Shown in pieces: positions 10,129-18,449 of a stretch of DNA of 64,000 nucleotides. The stretch is from Myceligenerans indicum. Lineage in GTDB: Bacteria; Actinomycetota; Actinomycetes; Actinomycetales; Cellulomonadaceae. The stretch covers positions 122,634 through 186,633 of the forward strand of contig NZ_JABBYC010000004.1 of the NCBI RefSeq assembly GCF_016742955.1, read 5' to 3'. The translations under genes were made by a program, and so were the position numbers. The notes under the pieces were generated by a model. That model saw nothing but the letters and a program-made list of their open reading frames with translations, ran no database searches and had not been told where the DNA came from. Each line of letters opens with the position of its first letter. Positions within the stretch are counted from its first letter, which is position 1.

Positions 10129-12185
10129 CACGCCCCCTTCACCGAGGTGACCTGGCCGCGGGCAACGTCGATGTCGAAGTCGGCCGATGACCAGACGGCG
10201 GTGGGGTCCACCTGCGGCGGGCTCTCCCGGAGCGCGTTGCGCAGCTCGGGGACATCGGCCAGCAGCCACTCGTAGGCGGAGGCGTCGACCTCGTGGGCGC
10301 GCATGAACGAGCGGATCGTGTCCGCGTAGAACGCCAGGATCCGCGGGTAGTGGGCGACGATGACGGCCTCGGCCACGGCCTCCGCGCGGCGCTGCTTCTC
10401 GTGCAGCGGAGCCTCCGCCAGGGCCTCTCGCTCGGGGTCGAGGAGGTCGCGGCACACGGCCTCGACCTCCTCCGGGGCGAGGATCGCCGCCAGGAACCGC
10501 CGCCGTACCAGTTCCTCCTCGGCCGGGCCGTGGCAGTAGTAGCGCACGGCGTTCTGGAACATCCAGCGCAGCGGGAAGATGAGCCGCTCGGGAAGCGCGA
10601 CGTCCCGGAACACCCAGTCCTCGTAGTCGCGCAGCTCGGCCTCGAGCTGCGGCTGGATCCGGGTCATGTGGACGTACAGGCCGGTGGCGCGCTCGAGCAT
10701 CTCGCTGCGCGTGTTGCCGTAGAAGACGGCCTTCTCGTCGACGAAGTTCCGGACCATCTTGATCAGCCGGTCGATCTCCGTCTCCGCGGGCGCGTGCGCC
10801 GAGCCCAGCACCACGGTGCAGCCGGCCGCCTGCAGGACGCGCCCGCTCTGGTAGTCGCTCCCGGTGGCGATCCGCAGGCCCGGCCGTCTGAGCTGGTGCT
10901 GGCCGCCGATGGCGAACGCCCACACCCGGAACGTCTTGAGCGCGTCGCTGGTGTCGGGGAACACGATCTCCTCGGGCAGGCCCATGCCCAGGAACGCCCA
11001 CCGCAGGAAGATGTCGTGGCCGATGGCGGTGTGCCACTTCCAGGCCTCGTCGGCACCGACGAGGCCGTTCTCCAGCGCCAGGAGCGCGGCGTCCGTACCG
11101 GAGACCGGGGCCGACGCGAGCAGCAGGGTCCGGTCCGGCAGCAGGTATGCGACCTTGCCGTCCGGGTCCTCGAACACGGCGAAGCGCCCGACGGTCTCGT
11201 CGTGCCGCACGGGTGCCTCGTGGACGACGCCGTCGTGGTCCGTCAGCACGGCGGTAGCCCCCTGCAGCCGGCGCCCGTGGCGCGGGAAGGCGTCGTGGGC
11301 GGCGACGGTGGCCAGGGAGTGCGGGACCGTACCGCGGGGCCGCTGGTCGTCTGCGGCCCGCAGCTGCCCGAGCGTGACCTGCTCCGGTCCGGCGTGCAGG
11401 AGCCGCAGGCCGGCGGTGAGCTTGTAGGTGAGGAACGGCATGACACCGTCGACGTCGGGATGATCGTCCAGCTTGCCCCGGATCTCGCCCAGCACCCCGG
11501 GGTGGTACACGGTGTCCCCGTCGGAGACCGCGACGGTCGCGGTCTGGAGCCGTTCCCACCGGCCGTCGGCGTCGCACATCGCCAGCACGGTGGCGATGGC
11601 CCGGTCGACGCCCAGACGGGCGGTGTGGCCGGCACCCGGCACCGGCTGGGAGAGCTCGATGATCCGGGCCGCGCTGCCGCCGCGGCGGGCGACGTCCCGC
11701 ACGATCCGGGTGGAGCCGTCCGTGGAGTTGTTGTCCGCCGCGATCAGCACCAGGCGGGAGAGGTCGTAGTCCTGGTGCAGCAGACTGTCCAGGGTGGCCT
11801 CCAGATGGGGCGCCTCGTCCATGAACTTCACGACGACGAACGTGTCCCGTCCCTCCGCGGCCATGGCCTGCGCCTCGGGGAACGGCAACACCTGGTCGTC
11901 GCCGTAGTAGCGGGCACGCTCCGCGAGGAACCGCTCGACGATGCGGCGTTGTGTCGTGCGGATGTCCCGCCAGGCGTCGCCGTCCCCAGGTGTGAGGCGA
12001 GCCGTGCCGAGACCGGCCCGCGCTGCGAGCACCGCGCGGGCGTCCCGGATCTGTTCGTGGTCGATGTCGTTCACATCCGAGGTGCGATGCAGGCTGAGCA
12101 GCGGTCCGGCAAGGGTGAGCGCGGGGTCCTCGTCCCACTGCTGGCGGGTCCATCGACTGTGCAGGCGAATGCGTGAGGTGCTCAC
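10128..12185 (-). CDS. Large GT2-type glycosyltransferase
   Basis: A 685-residue protein with a GT-A fold segment. FVVVKFMDEAPHLEATLDSL at about residues 115-135 is followed by LIAADNNSTDGST near 150 and a DxD-like VSDGDT near 220. A C-terminal region of more than 300 residues has no domain I recognise but includes many conserved-looking aromatic and charged segments (HTAIGHDIFLRWAFLGMG). No membrane helices are obvious. The GTG start at 12185 follows GAAGGAGCACAA. Coupling with the sugar dehydrogenase suggests transfer of a uronic-acid-type sugar. Acceptor and product are unknown. Confidence 0.75.
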   Translation of the reverse strand: MSTSRIRLHSRWTRQQWDEDPALTLAGPLLSLHRTSDVNDIDHEQIRDARAVLAARAGLGTARLTPGDGDAWRDIRTTQRRIVERFLAERARYYGDDQVLPFPEAQAMAAEGRDTFVVVKFMDEAPHLEATLDSLLHQDYDLSRLVLIAADNNSTDGSTRIVRDVARRGGSAARIIELSQPVPGAGHTARLGVDRAIATVLAMCDADGRWERLQTATVAVSDGDTVYHPGVLGEIRGKLDDHPDVDGVMPFLTYKLTAGLRLLHAGPEQVTLGQLRAADDQRPRGTVPHSLATVAAHDAFPRHGRRLQGATAVLTDHDGVVHEAPVRHDETVGRFAVFEDPDGKVAYLLPDRTLLLASAPVSGTDAALLALENGLVGADEAWKWHTAIGHDIFLRWAFLGMGLPEEIVFPDTSDALKTFRVWAFAIGGQHQLRRPGLRIATGSDYQSGRVLQAAGCTVVLGSAHAPAETEIDRLIKMVRNFVDEKAVFYGNTRSEMLERATGLYVHMTRIQPQLEAELRDYEDWVFRDVALPERLIFPLRWMFQNAVRYYCHGPAEEELVRRRFLAAILAPEEVEAVCRDLLDPEREALAEAPLHEKQRRAEAVAEAVIVAHYPRILAFYADTIRSFMRAHEVDASAYEWLLADVPELRNALRESPPQVDPTAVWSSADFDIDVARGQVTSVKGA

Positions 12186-12293
12186 TTGTGCTCCTTCGTG
12201 GGCGACAGCATCATCAGCGTCGTCGGCCGTGAGCGGAGTGGGAAACTCCGAGGTTGCGATCTATACAAAGAAGACCGGAACGCGGTGCCCGGG

Positions 12294-12299
12294 TAGCGT
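12294..12299 (+). promoter_or_regulatory. -10 element TAGCGT, probable leaderless start of the hydrolase gene
   Basis: TAGCGT is followed by CCCGATC and then the GTG at 12307. The same TAGCGTCCCG string precedes the KAS III gene at 17466, and neither gene has a ribosome-binding site. This shared layout supports a promoter. The opposite strand of the same divergent spacer carries TATAGAT (about 12269-12263), a possible -10 for the glycosyltransferase. Confidence 0.5.
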
Positions 12300-12306
12300 C
12301 CCGATC

Positions 12307-13326
12307 GTGCTGCCCGCATCCGGCCCGCGCCCCGTCCCCTCTCCGGACGCGATGGACCCGCTCACGGCCACCGTCCTGGCGCGGATGCGGCGTGCCTATC
12401 CGGACCTCGGTGGTGACGTGCGGTCCCCGGTGCCCGCGCGGCAGCTCGTGGAGGCGGCCCGCTACCCGCCCGGCCCGCGCATGGACGACGTGCGTGAGCT
12501 GCTCGTCGGCGACGGGGTGCATGCGCGCCTCTACCTGCCCGGCGGCCGGACGCCCGGCGCCCCCACGATCGTCTACTTCCACGGCGGCGGGTTCGTGGTG
12601 GGCGGCCTGGAGACCCACGACACGGCGTGCCGCGTCCTGGCCGCCGACACCGGCCGGCCGGTGCTGTCGGTCGCCTACCGCCTGGCCCCCGAGCATCCCT
12701 TCCCCGCGGCCGTCGACGACGCCACCGAGGCCCTGGCCTGGGCGTCCGACCACGGCGACGAGTGGGGAGCACGCGGCGTGATCGCCGGGGGCGACAGCGC
12801 CGGCGGCGCGCTGGCCCTGCTGGCCTGCGTCCGCGACGGCGACGGCGACGGCGGTCCGTCCGGCGCCGGGAGGCCGGGCGGCGCCGGGAGGCCGGGCGGC
12901 GCCGGGAGGCCGGGCGGGGCCGGCGTTCCGCCGGCGCCGGTGGACGTCGCGGGCGTGCTGCTCGTCTACCCCGTCGCCGATCTGAGCGCGGCCTGGGTGG
13001 ACGCGACGCCGTCGCTGCTCACGGCGGCCCACATGCGATGGTTCCGTGACCTGTACCTGGCCGGCACCGACCCGCGCGACCCGCGGGCGTCCCCGCTGTA
13101 CGCCGACCTGGCGGGTCTCCCTCCTGTGGTCCTGGTGCTCGTGTCCCACGACCCGCTGCTCGCCGAGGGGCGGCGGCTGCTCGCGGCGCTGCGGGAACAG
13201 GGCGTGGACGTCGCACTCGTGGAGGGTCCGGGGGTGTCGCACGGGATGTTCGGGCTCGGGAGCCTGCTCCCGGCGGTGCGCGAGGTGGAGCTGTCGGCGG
13301 CCCGCGCGGTGCGGTCGCTGGGTTGA
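12307..13326 (+). CDS. Alpha/beta hydrolase, hormone-sensitive-lipase family
   Basis: A 339-residue esterase-like protein. The oxyanion-hole motif HGGGFVVGG is at about residues 93-101, the nucleophile serine is in GGDSAGG (near 163), the acidic residue is probably in VSHDPLLAEG and the catalytic histidine is in GVSHGMFG (near 311). A Gly/Ala/Arg/Pro loop of about 25 residues (12850-12930) comes from an 18-bp tandem repeat. The GTG at 12307 is chosen because a -10-like hexamer sits just upstream; the ATG at 12352 is the alternative. It may deacylate or cyclise a cluster intermediate, but nothing specific can be shown. Confidence 0.85.
   Translation: MLPASGPRPVPSPDAMDPLTATVLARMRRAYPDLGGDVRSPVPARQLVEAARYPPGPRMDDVRELLVGDGVHARLYLPGGRTPGAPTIVYFHGGGFVVGGLETHDTACRVLAADTGRPVLSVAYRLAPEHPFPAAVDDATEALAWASDHGDEWGARGVIAGGDSAGGALALLACVRDGDGDGGPSGAGRPGGAGRPGGAGRPGGAGVPPAPVDVAGVLLVYPVADLSAAWVDATPSLLTAAHMRWFRDLYLAGTDPRDPRASPLYADLAGLPPVVLVLVSHDPLLAEGRRLLAALREQGVDVALVEGPGVSHGMFGLGSLLPAVREVELSAARAVRSLG
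12862..12915 (+). repeat. 18-bp tandem repeat, three exact copies, inside the hydrolase gene
   Basis: The unit GGCGCCGGGAGGCCGGGC occurs at 12862-12879, 12880-12897 and 12898-12915, followed by a degraded copy. It keeps the reading frame and encodes a Gly-Ala-Gly-Arg-Pro-Gly loop between the nucleophile and acid regions of the fold. Confidence 0.9.
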
Positions 13327-13420
13327 CGCACACGCGTCAGCGCACACGGGAGGAAGCGCCCCGCTCCGCCACTTGCGATCGTCGTCGCAGTTGGCAACCG
13401 GTCCAATCACTGGAGGGGCG

Positions 13421-13708
13421 ATGAAGGCCGAGAAGGAACAGCGTGTCGAACCGGACTCGATGTCGGCGGCGATCGGCGAGACCATGGGGGAGGTCCTCGG
13501 CGTGGCCACTCTCGGGGCGGACGAGGACTTCTTCGCCCAGGGCGGCGACTCGCTGCGTGCCCTGGAGATGATCAGCCGCCTCGGATCCCATCCGTCGCTG
13601 CCGCTCGCCCGGTCGAGCGAGGCACAGAGCCGGCTCGTGGAGAGCGTGTTCGTCGACGGCACGCCGGGCGCGCTCGCCGCCGTGCTCACCGAGTTCGAGA
13701 ACCACTGA
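13421..13708 (+). CDS. Free-standing acyl/peptidyl carrier protein
   Basis: A 95-residue carrier protein with the phosphopantetheine site FAQGGDSLRALEMI (Ser44). The spacing after GADEDFF is normal for PCPs. The C-terminal part is longer and less helical-looking than usual (ending FVDGTPGALAAVLTEFENH). The start at 13421 has TGGAGGGGCG upstream. In beta-tyrosine pathways a free PCP (SgcC2 type) carries the activated amino acid, so this is one of two candidate partners for the A-mutase fusion. It is followed 20 bases later by a methyltransferase. Confidence 0.87.
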   Translation: MKAEKEQRVEPDSMSAAIGETMGEVLGVATLGADEDFFAQGGDSLRALEMISRLGSHPSLPLARSSEAQSRLVESVFVDGTPGALAAVLTEFENH

Positions 13709-13728
13709 GAGCAGGCGGGAGGACCAGC

Positions 13729-14628
13729 ATGTCGACACAGACACGACTCGAGGCCGTGGCGGCCACCGCGCGCTGGACGGCGGCGGCACGTGCCCGGGAG
13801 ACGGCGCGCGACGACCGGCTGTTCGCCGACCCGTTCGCCGAGCACCTCGCGGGCGACGACGGGCCCGATCTCCTCTTCCACTTCCACCCCCGCTACGCCT
13901 CGGACCTGGGCAACCCGTACCTGCCGGTGCGGACCAGGTACTTCGACGACGTCCTGCTGGGCAACGTCAGGGCGGGAATGCAGGTGGTCGGGATCGGCGC
14001 CGGCCTGGACGTGCGGCCGTTCCGGCTCGACTGGCCCGACGACGTCCGGGTGTTCGAGGTGGACCAGCCCAGCGTCTTCGCGTACAAGGACCCGATCGTG
14101 ACCGCGCGGGCCGACAGCGACGGCGACGGCGACGACGGCGGCGACGGCGGCGGCGCCCGGGCCGGCGGTCCCCGGCTGCGCTGTTCTCGCACCACGGTTC
14201 CGACCGAGCTGTCCGCGGGATGGGAACGCAAGCTTCTCGACGCCGGGTTCGACCCGGAGCGGCCCACGATCTGGTTCGCGGAGGGCGTCTCGTACTACCT
14301 TCCCGAGGACGTGGCCCGGCAGGTGCTCCGCACGGTGCGGCAGCACTCGGCTCCGGGCAGCATGATCGTCTTCGACATGATCGGTGAGGGGATCTTCCGG
14401 CTCTCCTACATGCGGGAGTTCCTCGACCGGCTCTCCGCGGCGAACAGCCCGTGGCTCTGGGGGAACGACGACCCGGTCGCCTTCATGCGGGAGTGCGGAT
14501 GGCCCGGTGCGCGCTACGTCGAGCCCGGTGACCAGGAGGCGAACTTCGGGAGGTGGACGGCGACGTCGGCGCCCGCGGTGGCGAACGTGCCGCGCATGTT
14601 CCTCGTGACCGCAGAGGTCACCGACTGA
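13729..14628 (+). CDS. SAM-dependent methyltransferase, LCMT/TcmP-like (TIGR00027-type)
   Basis: A 299-residue class I methyltransferase of the leucine-carboxyl-methyltransferase-like family, which in natural-product pathways often methylates carboxyl or hydroxyl groups. Visible motifs are the N-terminal RWTAAARARETARDDRLFADP and the SAM site VVGIGAGLDVRPFRLDWP (about residues 84-101). VFEVDQPSVFAYK and WFAEGVSYYLPED follow. A Ser-Asp-Gly-rich insertion (about residues 127-144, bases 14105-14165) looks like microsatellite expansion. The start at 13729 follows GGGAGGACCAGC. Its stop overlaps the start of the LuxR-like gene (TGATG). Confidence 0.87.
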   Translation: MSTQTRLEAVAATARWTAAARARETARDDRLFADPFAEHLAGDDGPDLLFHFHPRYASDLGNPYLPVRTRYFDDVLLGNVRAGMQVVGIGAGLDVRPFRLDWPDDVRVFEVDQPSVFAYKDPIVTARADSDGDGDDGGDGGGARAGGPRLRCSRTTVPTELSAGWERKLLDAGFDPERPTIWFAEGVSYYLPEDVARQVLRTVRQHSAPGSMIVFDMIGEGIFRLSYMREFLDRLSAANSPWLWGNDDPVAFMRECGWPGARYVEPGDQEANFGRWTATSAPAVANVPRMFLVTAEVTD

Positions 14629-15296
14629 TGCTGACCCTTCGGCCGCCGGTGGACGCTCCCGCTCGCCCTCCCGCCGGGACGGTCCCGTCCCTCCGGGACC
14701 CCGGCGTCCGGCCGGAGCCCGTGACCGGGGTGGGCGTGGCGGGGGAGTGCCCGGTCATCACGTCGGGGCTCCGCCAGGTGCTGCGGGAGCACGGCATCGC
14801 CGCCGGCGGGTCGGCCCGGCCCGGCCCGGGGGGAGTCGTCGTACTCGTGCACCGGGGGACCGAGACGGTCCGGGACATCAGCGGCTACGCGGACTCGGGT
14901 TGTGCGGTGCTGGCGGCGCAGCCGGGCCCGACACCCGAGTTCGAGGTGTCGGCACTCTCCGCGGGCTACCACGGGGTGATCGACTGCCAGGGGCCGTCGT
15001 CGGAGATCGCCGTGGCGATCCGTGCCGCGCTGGCGGGGCGGGTCGTGCTCAGCCAGGCGGTCGCGCGGCGGCTGGCCGATCGGGCGCGGCCGGACCACCG
15101 CTCGGGCGATCTGTCCGAGGCGGAGGTGAGGTGGCTGAGGGGACTGGCCCGGGGAACGCCCGTGGTCGACCTGGCCACCGCGGAGGCGTACTCCGAGCGG
15201 GCGATGTACCGGCGGCTCGCCGACCTCTACCGGAAGATGGGCGTCGGCACGAGGGGCGAGGCCATCGCGGTGGCCTCGCGTCACGGGTTCATCTGA
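14628..15296 (+). CDS. Second LuxR-like regulator with atypical helix-turn-helix
   Basis: A 222-residue protein. The N-terminal half is receiver-like but without recognisable phosphorylation residues. The C-terminal half resembles a LuxR helix-turn-helix (LSEAEVRWLRGLARGTPVVDL, then MYRRLADLYRKMGVGTRGEAI). Family-typical residues are partly changed, so DNA binding is inferred. Translation is coupled to the methyltransferase through TGATG. Together with the gene at 8155 it makes a pair of divergent LuxR-type regulators within the cluster. Confidence 0.7.
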   Translation: MLTLRPPVDAPARPPAGTVPSLRDPGVRPEPVTGVGVAGECPVITSGLRQVLREHGIAAGGSARPGPGGVVVLVHRGTETVRDISGYADSGCAVLAAQPGPTPEFEVSALSAGYHGVIDCQGPSSEIAVAIRAALAGRVVLSQAVARRLADRARPDHRSGDLSEAEVRWLRGLARGTPVVDLATAEAYSERAMYRRLADLYRKMGVGTRGEAIAVASRHGFI

Positions 15297-15389
15297 GGCG
15301 TGAGCGCGGGGTGCCGGCCGGGGCCTCTCCGCGCCCGCTCCTGCGGCCGCCGCACCGCTGACGAGGAAGTCCACCTACGGAGGCATGTG

Positions 15390-16346
15390 ATGTTGGGACG
15401 AATGGGGCGTCTGGCGCTGAGTGGTGTCGTCGCCCCCGATATCGAGACCGTGGCACCGGTGGCACGGTTCGGACGGTTCCGCGGAACGACGGTCGAGCGC
15501 CTGGGCAAGGTCCCGCAGGCCGTGGTGCTCGGCTTCGAGCAACTGATGGGCAGCCGGCGGGCCGAGCAGATCCACACCCGCCTGGCGCTGGTCAGTCCGG
15601 AGCACCGCGGGTACGCCTACGAGGGCGCCACCATGGCCGCGACGCTCCTCGACGTGATGACACCGGGCCCGAAACGCCGCGCCGCGACGGTGATGACGGG
15701 TCCGGGGAGCAAGTACCTGCTCCTCAACTACATCGGCATCGGCTTCGCGCTGACCAAGCTGCCGCGCAGGGCCTGGCGTGACGCGCTTCCCGACCTTCCG
15801 GTCTCGTCCTTCCACCCGGCGCTCTCCTGGCTGGTGGTCGACGGCTACGGGTTCGATCTCGCCTACTTCCGGCCCCGCCGGTACGTCGTCGATCAGCACC
15901 GGCCCGTCCCCTACCCCTGGCTGGACGACACCACCGGCTACTTCGGGCGGGCGGTGGACCAGGGAATCGGCCGCGCGCTGTGGTTCATCGCGGGCGGCGT
16001 GGCGGCCGGCGCGGAGACCCTGGTCAACTCGTTCGGACCCGACCGGCGGGGGGACCTGTGGAGCGGGGTGGGGCTCGCGGCGACCTTCGCGGGCGGGGAC
16101 GACGTCGCCTCCCTGCCGCGGCGTGCCCGCGGGCACGAGGACGAGCTGGCGGTCGGGGCGGTCTTCGCGGCCCGGGCGCGGGCCGCCGCGGACTGCGTTC
16201 CCGAACACTGCGAGCGCGCCGTGCAGGCGCTCACGGGAGGCGATCTGCGCCAGGCCGTGGATCTCGCGGACGGCTTCGCCGGACTGGGTGACGTCGCGGC
16301 GCCGGTCTACGAGCACTGGCGCGAGCACATCCGGTCCCACGTGTGA
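15390..16346 (+). CDS. DUF1702 family protein (enediyne-cluster-associated family)
   Basis: A 318-residue soluble protein of unknown biochemical role. Segments I recognise as DUF1702 are the YEGATMAATLLDVM region (about residue 76), WLVVDGYGFDLAYFRP (near 148), AVDQGIGRALWFIAGG (near 190) and DLWSGVGLAATFAGG (near 223). As established knowledge, DUF1702 genes recur in enediyne and some other polyketide clusters, but no reaction has been assigned that I can name. The ATG at 15390 follows CGGAGG. The gene ends at a strong hairpin facing the convergent gene at 16506. Confidence 0.8.
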   Translation: MLGRMGRLALSGVVAPDIETVAPVARFGRFRGTTVERLGKVPQAVVLGFEQLMGSRRAEQIHTRLALVSPEHRGYAYEGATMAATLLDVMTPGPKRRAATVMTGPGSKYLLLNYIGIGFALTKLPRRAWRDALPDLPVSSFHPALSWLVVDGYGFDLAYFRPRRYVVDQHRPVPYPWLDDTTGYFGRAVDQGIGRALWFIAGGVAAGAETLVNSFGPDRRGDLWSGVGLAATFAGGDDVASLPRRARGHEDELAVGAVFAARARAAADCVPEHCERAVQALTGGDLRQAVDLADGFAGLGDVAAPVYEHWREHIRSHV

Positions 16347-16351
16347 GACCG

Positions 16352-16392
16352 CGACGAGCCCGGCCACCGGATTCCGGTGGCCGGGCTCGTCG
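16352..16392. terminator. 19-bp perfect hairpin, three-base loop
   Basis: Bases 16352-16370 are the exact reverse complement of 16374-16392, with loop ATT. It stands just after the DUF1702 gene and before the minus-strand genes that converge on it, a likely bidirectional terminator. Confidence 0.8.
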
Positions 16393-16404
16393 GGTCCGCG
16401 TGCC

Positions 16405-16509
16405 TCAGGCGGGGAGCACGGTCGCGATGCTCCGGACGGGGAGCGGTGTCGACCGCCGACGCCGGGGGACGGCCCGTGCGGGGGCCGCGGGGACGGCCGT
16501 CGTGGTCAC
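16405..16509 (-). CDS. Possible 34-residue peptide coupled to the DinB-like gene
   Basis: A short reading frame starts at a GTG whose last bases overlap the stop of the upstream DinB-like gene (GTGA overlap at 16506-16509). It encodes an Ala/Pro/Arg/Thr-rich peptide with a run of four arginines. The frame is open for 34 codons, which at this GC content can occur by chance. The only support is the overlap, which matches the coupling seen repeatedly in this cluster, and the absence of other content in the spacer. Confidence 0.25.
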   Translation of the reverse strand: MTTTAVPAAPARAVPRRRRSTPLPVRSIATVLPA

Positions 16510-17309
16510 GAGCGCACCTTCTGGCCGAGCGGCTGCCGTCCGGGACCGCCGCTTCCCCGGTACGCCTGGGCGACGGACATCCAGTCGCGCACGTGGTCGT
16601 TGCCTGCCTGGAGGTCGAGGTCGGCAGGATGCCGGCGGCGCGTCACGAGCAGCGCGAGGTCCCAGGCGGAGCCGCGGACCACGTTGGCGGTGCCGGCGTC
16701 GCCGATCTCCCAGCTCTCGCCGGTCGGGCCGGTCAGCTCGAAGCGCAGGCTGGTGTCCTCGGGGATCTCCCGGCCCTGCCCGGGGTACCCGAAGGTGCGG
16801 GTGTGGTAGGCGAACTCGCAGATGCTGCGGACGTGGGGCGAGGGCTCTCGACGGCGGTCGAAGGCGTCACGGACGTCCTGCCCGTGGGCGAACGCCTCGG
16901 TGGTGCCTGCCATGCACAGCACCGCCGACGGAAGGTCGTTGACCAGCCAGGGCACGATCTGGTCGTCGGGGAGTGCGGCGAGGGCGTCGACCGTCGCCGC
17001 GGAGGTCGCCTTCCACCTGCGGATCAGCTCGTCGTTCGACAGCTCCAGCAGGGGTGCCATCGCGTGGGCCACGTTCTGCTCGAAGTCCGACGACAGCGAC
17101 GCGAGCATCGCCCGGAACCCCTCGGGGTCCCGAGCCGCCTTCCCGGCGATCGTGAACACGCTCACCAGGTGGGCGACCTGGTGGCGGACCGACCATCCGG
17201 GCGCCGGGGTGGGAGTGTCCCAGTCGGCGCCCGCGACGTCGTCGATCAGGTCCGTGAAGGCGCGGACCTCCACGGACAACGCGTCTACCGACCGATGTGC
17301 AGCGTTCAT
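16506..17309 (-). CDS. DinB/maleylpyruvate-isomerase-like fold protein (TIGR03084-type)
   Basis: A 267-residue four-helix-bundle protein with the usual metal-ligand layout. It starts with a helix up to WDTPTPAPGWSVRHQVAHLV (His near 47 and 51) and has a later histidine in TEAFAHGQDVRDAF (near 145). Members catalyse mycothiol-dependent chemistry in some pathways (maleylpyruvate isomerase); others have no known role. The start at 17309 follows GAAGGAGCGCACTG. It is divergent from the KAS III gene. A thiol-dependent detoxification or isomerisation step is possible but is inference. Confidence 0.8.
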   Translation of the reverse strand: MNAAHRSVDALSVEVRAFTDLIDDVAGADWDTPTPAPGWSVRHQVAHLVSVFTIAGKAARDPEGFRAMLASLSSDFEQNVAHAMAPLLELSNDELIRRWKATSAATVDALAALPDDQIVPWLVNDLPSAVLCMAGTTEAFAHGQDVRDAFDRRREPSPHVRSICEFAYHTRTFGYPGQGREIPEDTSLRFELTGPTGESWEIGDAGTANVVRGSAWDLALLVTRRRHPADLDLQAGNDHVRDWMSVAQAYRGSGGPGRQPLGQKVRS

Positions 17310-17465
17310 CAGTGCGCTCCTTCGGTTGTTCGGGATCCCTTGGTAGCACCGGCCGGCCGTCAGATGTCGGTCGTCCCTGGCGGTGTCCTGACAGGTGAGA
17401 GAGTGCTCGGGACGTCGCGAACACCTGCCGCACGCGGGGAGAGGCTCGGGCCCGCCAGGTCCCTC

Positions 17466-17471
17466 TAGCGT
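17466..17471 (+). promoter_or_regulatory. -10 element TAGCGT, probable leaderless start of the KAS III gene
   Basis: TAGCGT is followed by CCCGGT and then the ATG at 17478. No ribosome-binding site is present. The sequence is nearly the same as that before 12307. Confidence 0.5.
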
Positions 17472-17477
17472 CCCGGT

Positions 17478-18449
17478 ATGGTCACCCTCGCCCTGCCGGC
17501 ATCGACGACGGCGATCCTGGACGTCGGTGCGTACCTGCCAGCGGCCTCCGAGCCCGTCGAGGAGGTGCTGCTCAGGAACGGCGTTCCCGAGCGGGAGCGC
17601 GCGAACTACCGCACCTTCTTCGGGTTCGGCGAGGTCCGCCGGGAACCGGGCCGGCCGCTGGAGGAGCAGCTGGCGGACGCGGCGAGGCCGCTCCTGGACC
17701 GGACGACGCCGGGGAGCATCCGCTACGTCATCCATGCGCCGACGGTCCAGTTCACGGCGCCGTACCCCGAGGCGGTCACGGCCCGGGTCGCCGCCATGCT
17801 GGGGCTGGACGGGGCCGTGCCGCTCGCCCTGTCGCAGCACGCGTGCGCCTCCGCGCTGCTCGCGGTCGAGGCCGCCGGGCTGCTGCTGGAGCATGCGGGC
17901 CCCGGTGGTCAGGCGCTGGTGCTGGCCGGGGAGAAGACGTTCCGTGGTGAGGGCGAGATCATCGAGGGGTCGGCGGTGATGGGTGAGGGGACGGCAGCCG
18001 TCCTGGTCGGCCGGGGAGCCGGCGACCGGATGCTGACCACGGCGACCCGGACGCTGGGCGGCTTCCATGAGGCGCCGTTCCTGGCGGTGGAGGCCGAGCG
18101 GGCGTTCACGGTCGCCTACGTCGAGGCGCTGGCCGGCGTCATCGGTGACGCGCTGGAGGACGCCGGGCTGGCCGCCGGCGAGGTGGACCACGTGTTCGGG
18201 CACAACGTGAACCGGATGTCCTGGCTCCGGGTCCGGCGCCGGCTGGGGCTGGGCGACGTGATCCGGCTGGGCGGGCAGGCCACGCGGGGGCACTGTTTCG
18301 GCGCGGACCCGTTCATCGCCTGGCACGAGAACCGTGAGCGGCTGCGGCCCGGTGACCGGTACCTGCTCGTCGCCGCGGGCCTCGGCGCGACCCTGACGGC
18401 GGCACTCTTCGAGCACGCCGGATCCCGGCGGCCGGAGGAGGCGTCGTGA
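17478..18449 (+). CDS. KAS III-like ketoacyl synthase/acyltransferase
   Basis: A 323-residue thiolase-fold protein. The active cysteine is C123 in SQHACASALLAVEAAG and a histidine lies at H242 in FGHNVNRMSW. The position where FabH has its asparagine reads RGHCFGADPF (H272-C273). The loss of the usual Asn motif groups it with KAS III enzymes that do not simply prime fatty-acid synthesis, such as the CerJ-like acyl-transfer branch. That subfamily placement is inference. Its stop overlaps the GTG of the next gene (GTGA). With the ligase at 6630 and the free carrier proteins, it may move an acyl group onto a carrier or a hydroxyl or amine acceptor. Confidence 0.82.
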   Translation: MVTLALPASTTAILDVGAYLPAASEPVEEVLLRNGVPERERANYRTFFGFGEVRREPGRPLEEQLADAARPLLDRTTPGSIRYVIHAPTVQFTAPYPEAVTARVAAMLGLDGAVPLALSQHACASALLAVEAAGLLLEHAGPGGQALVLAGEKTFRGEGEIIEGSAVMGEGTAAVLVGRGAGDRMLTTATRTLGGFHEAPFLAVEAERAFTVAYVEALAGVIGDALEDAGLAAGEVDHVFGHNVNRMSWLRVRRRLGLGDVIRLGGQATRGHCFGADPFIAWHENRERLRPGDRYLLVAAGLGATLTAALFEHAGSRRPEEAS

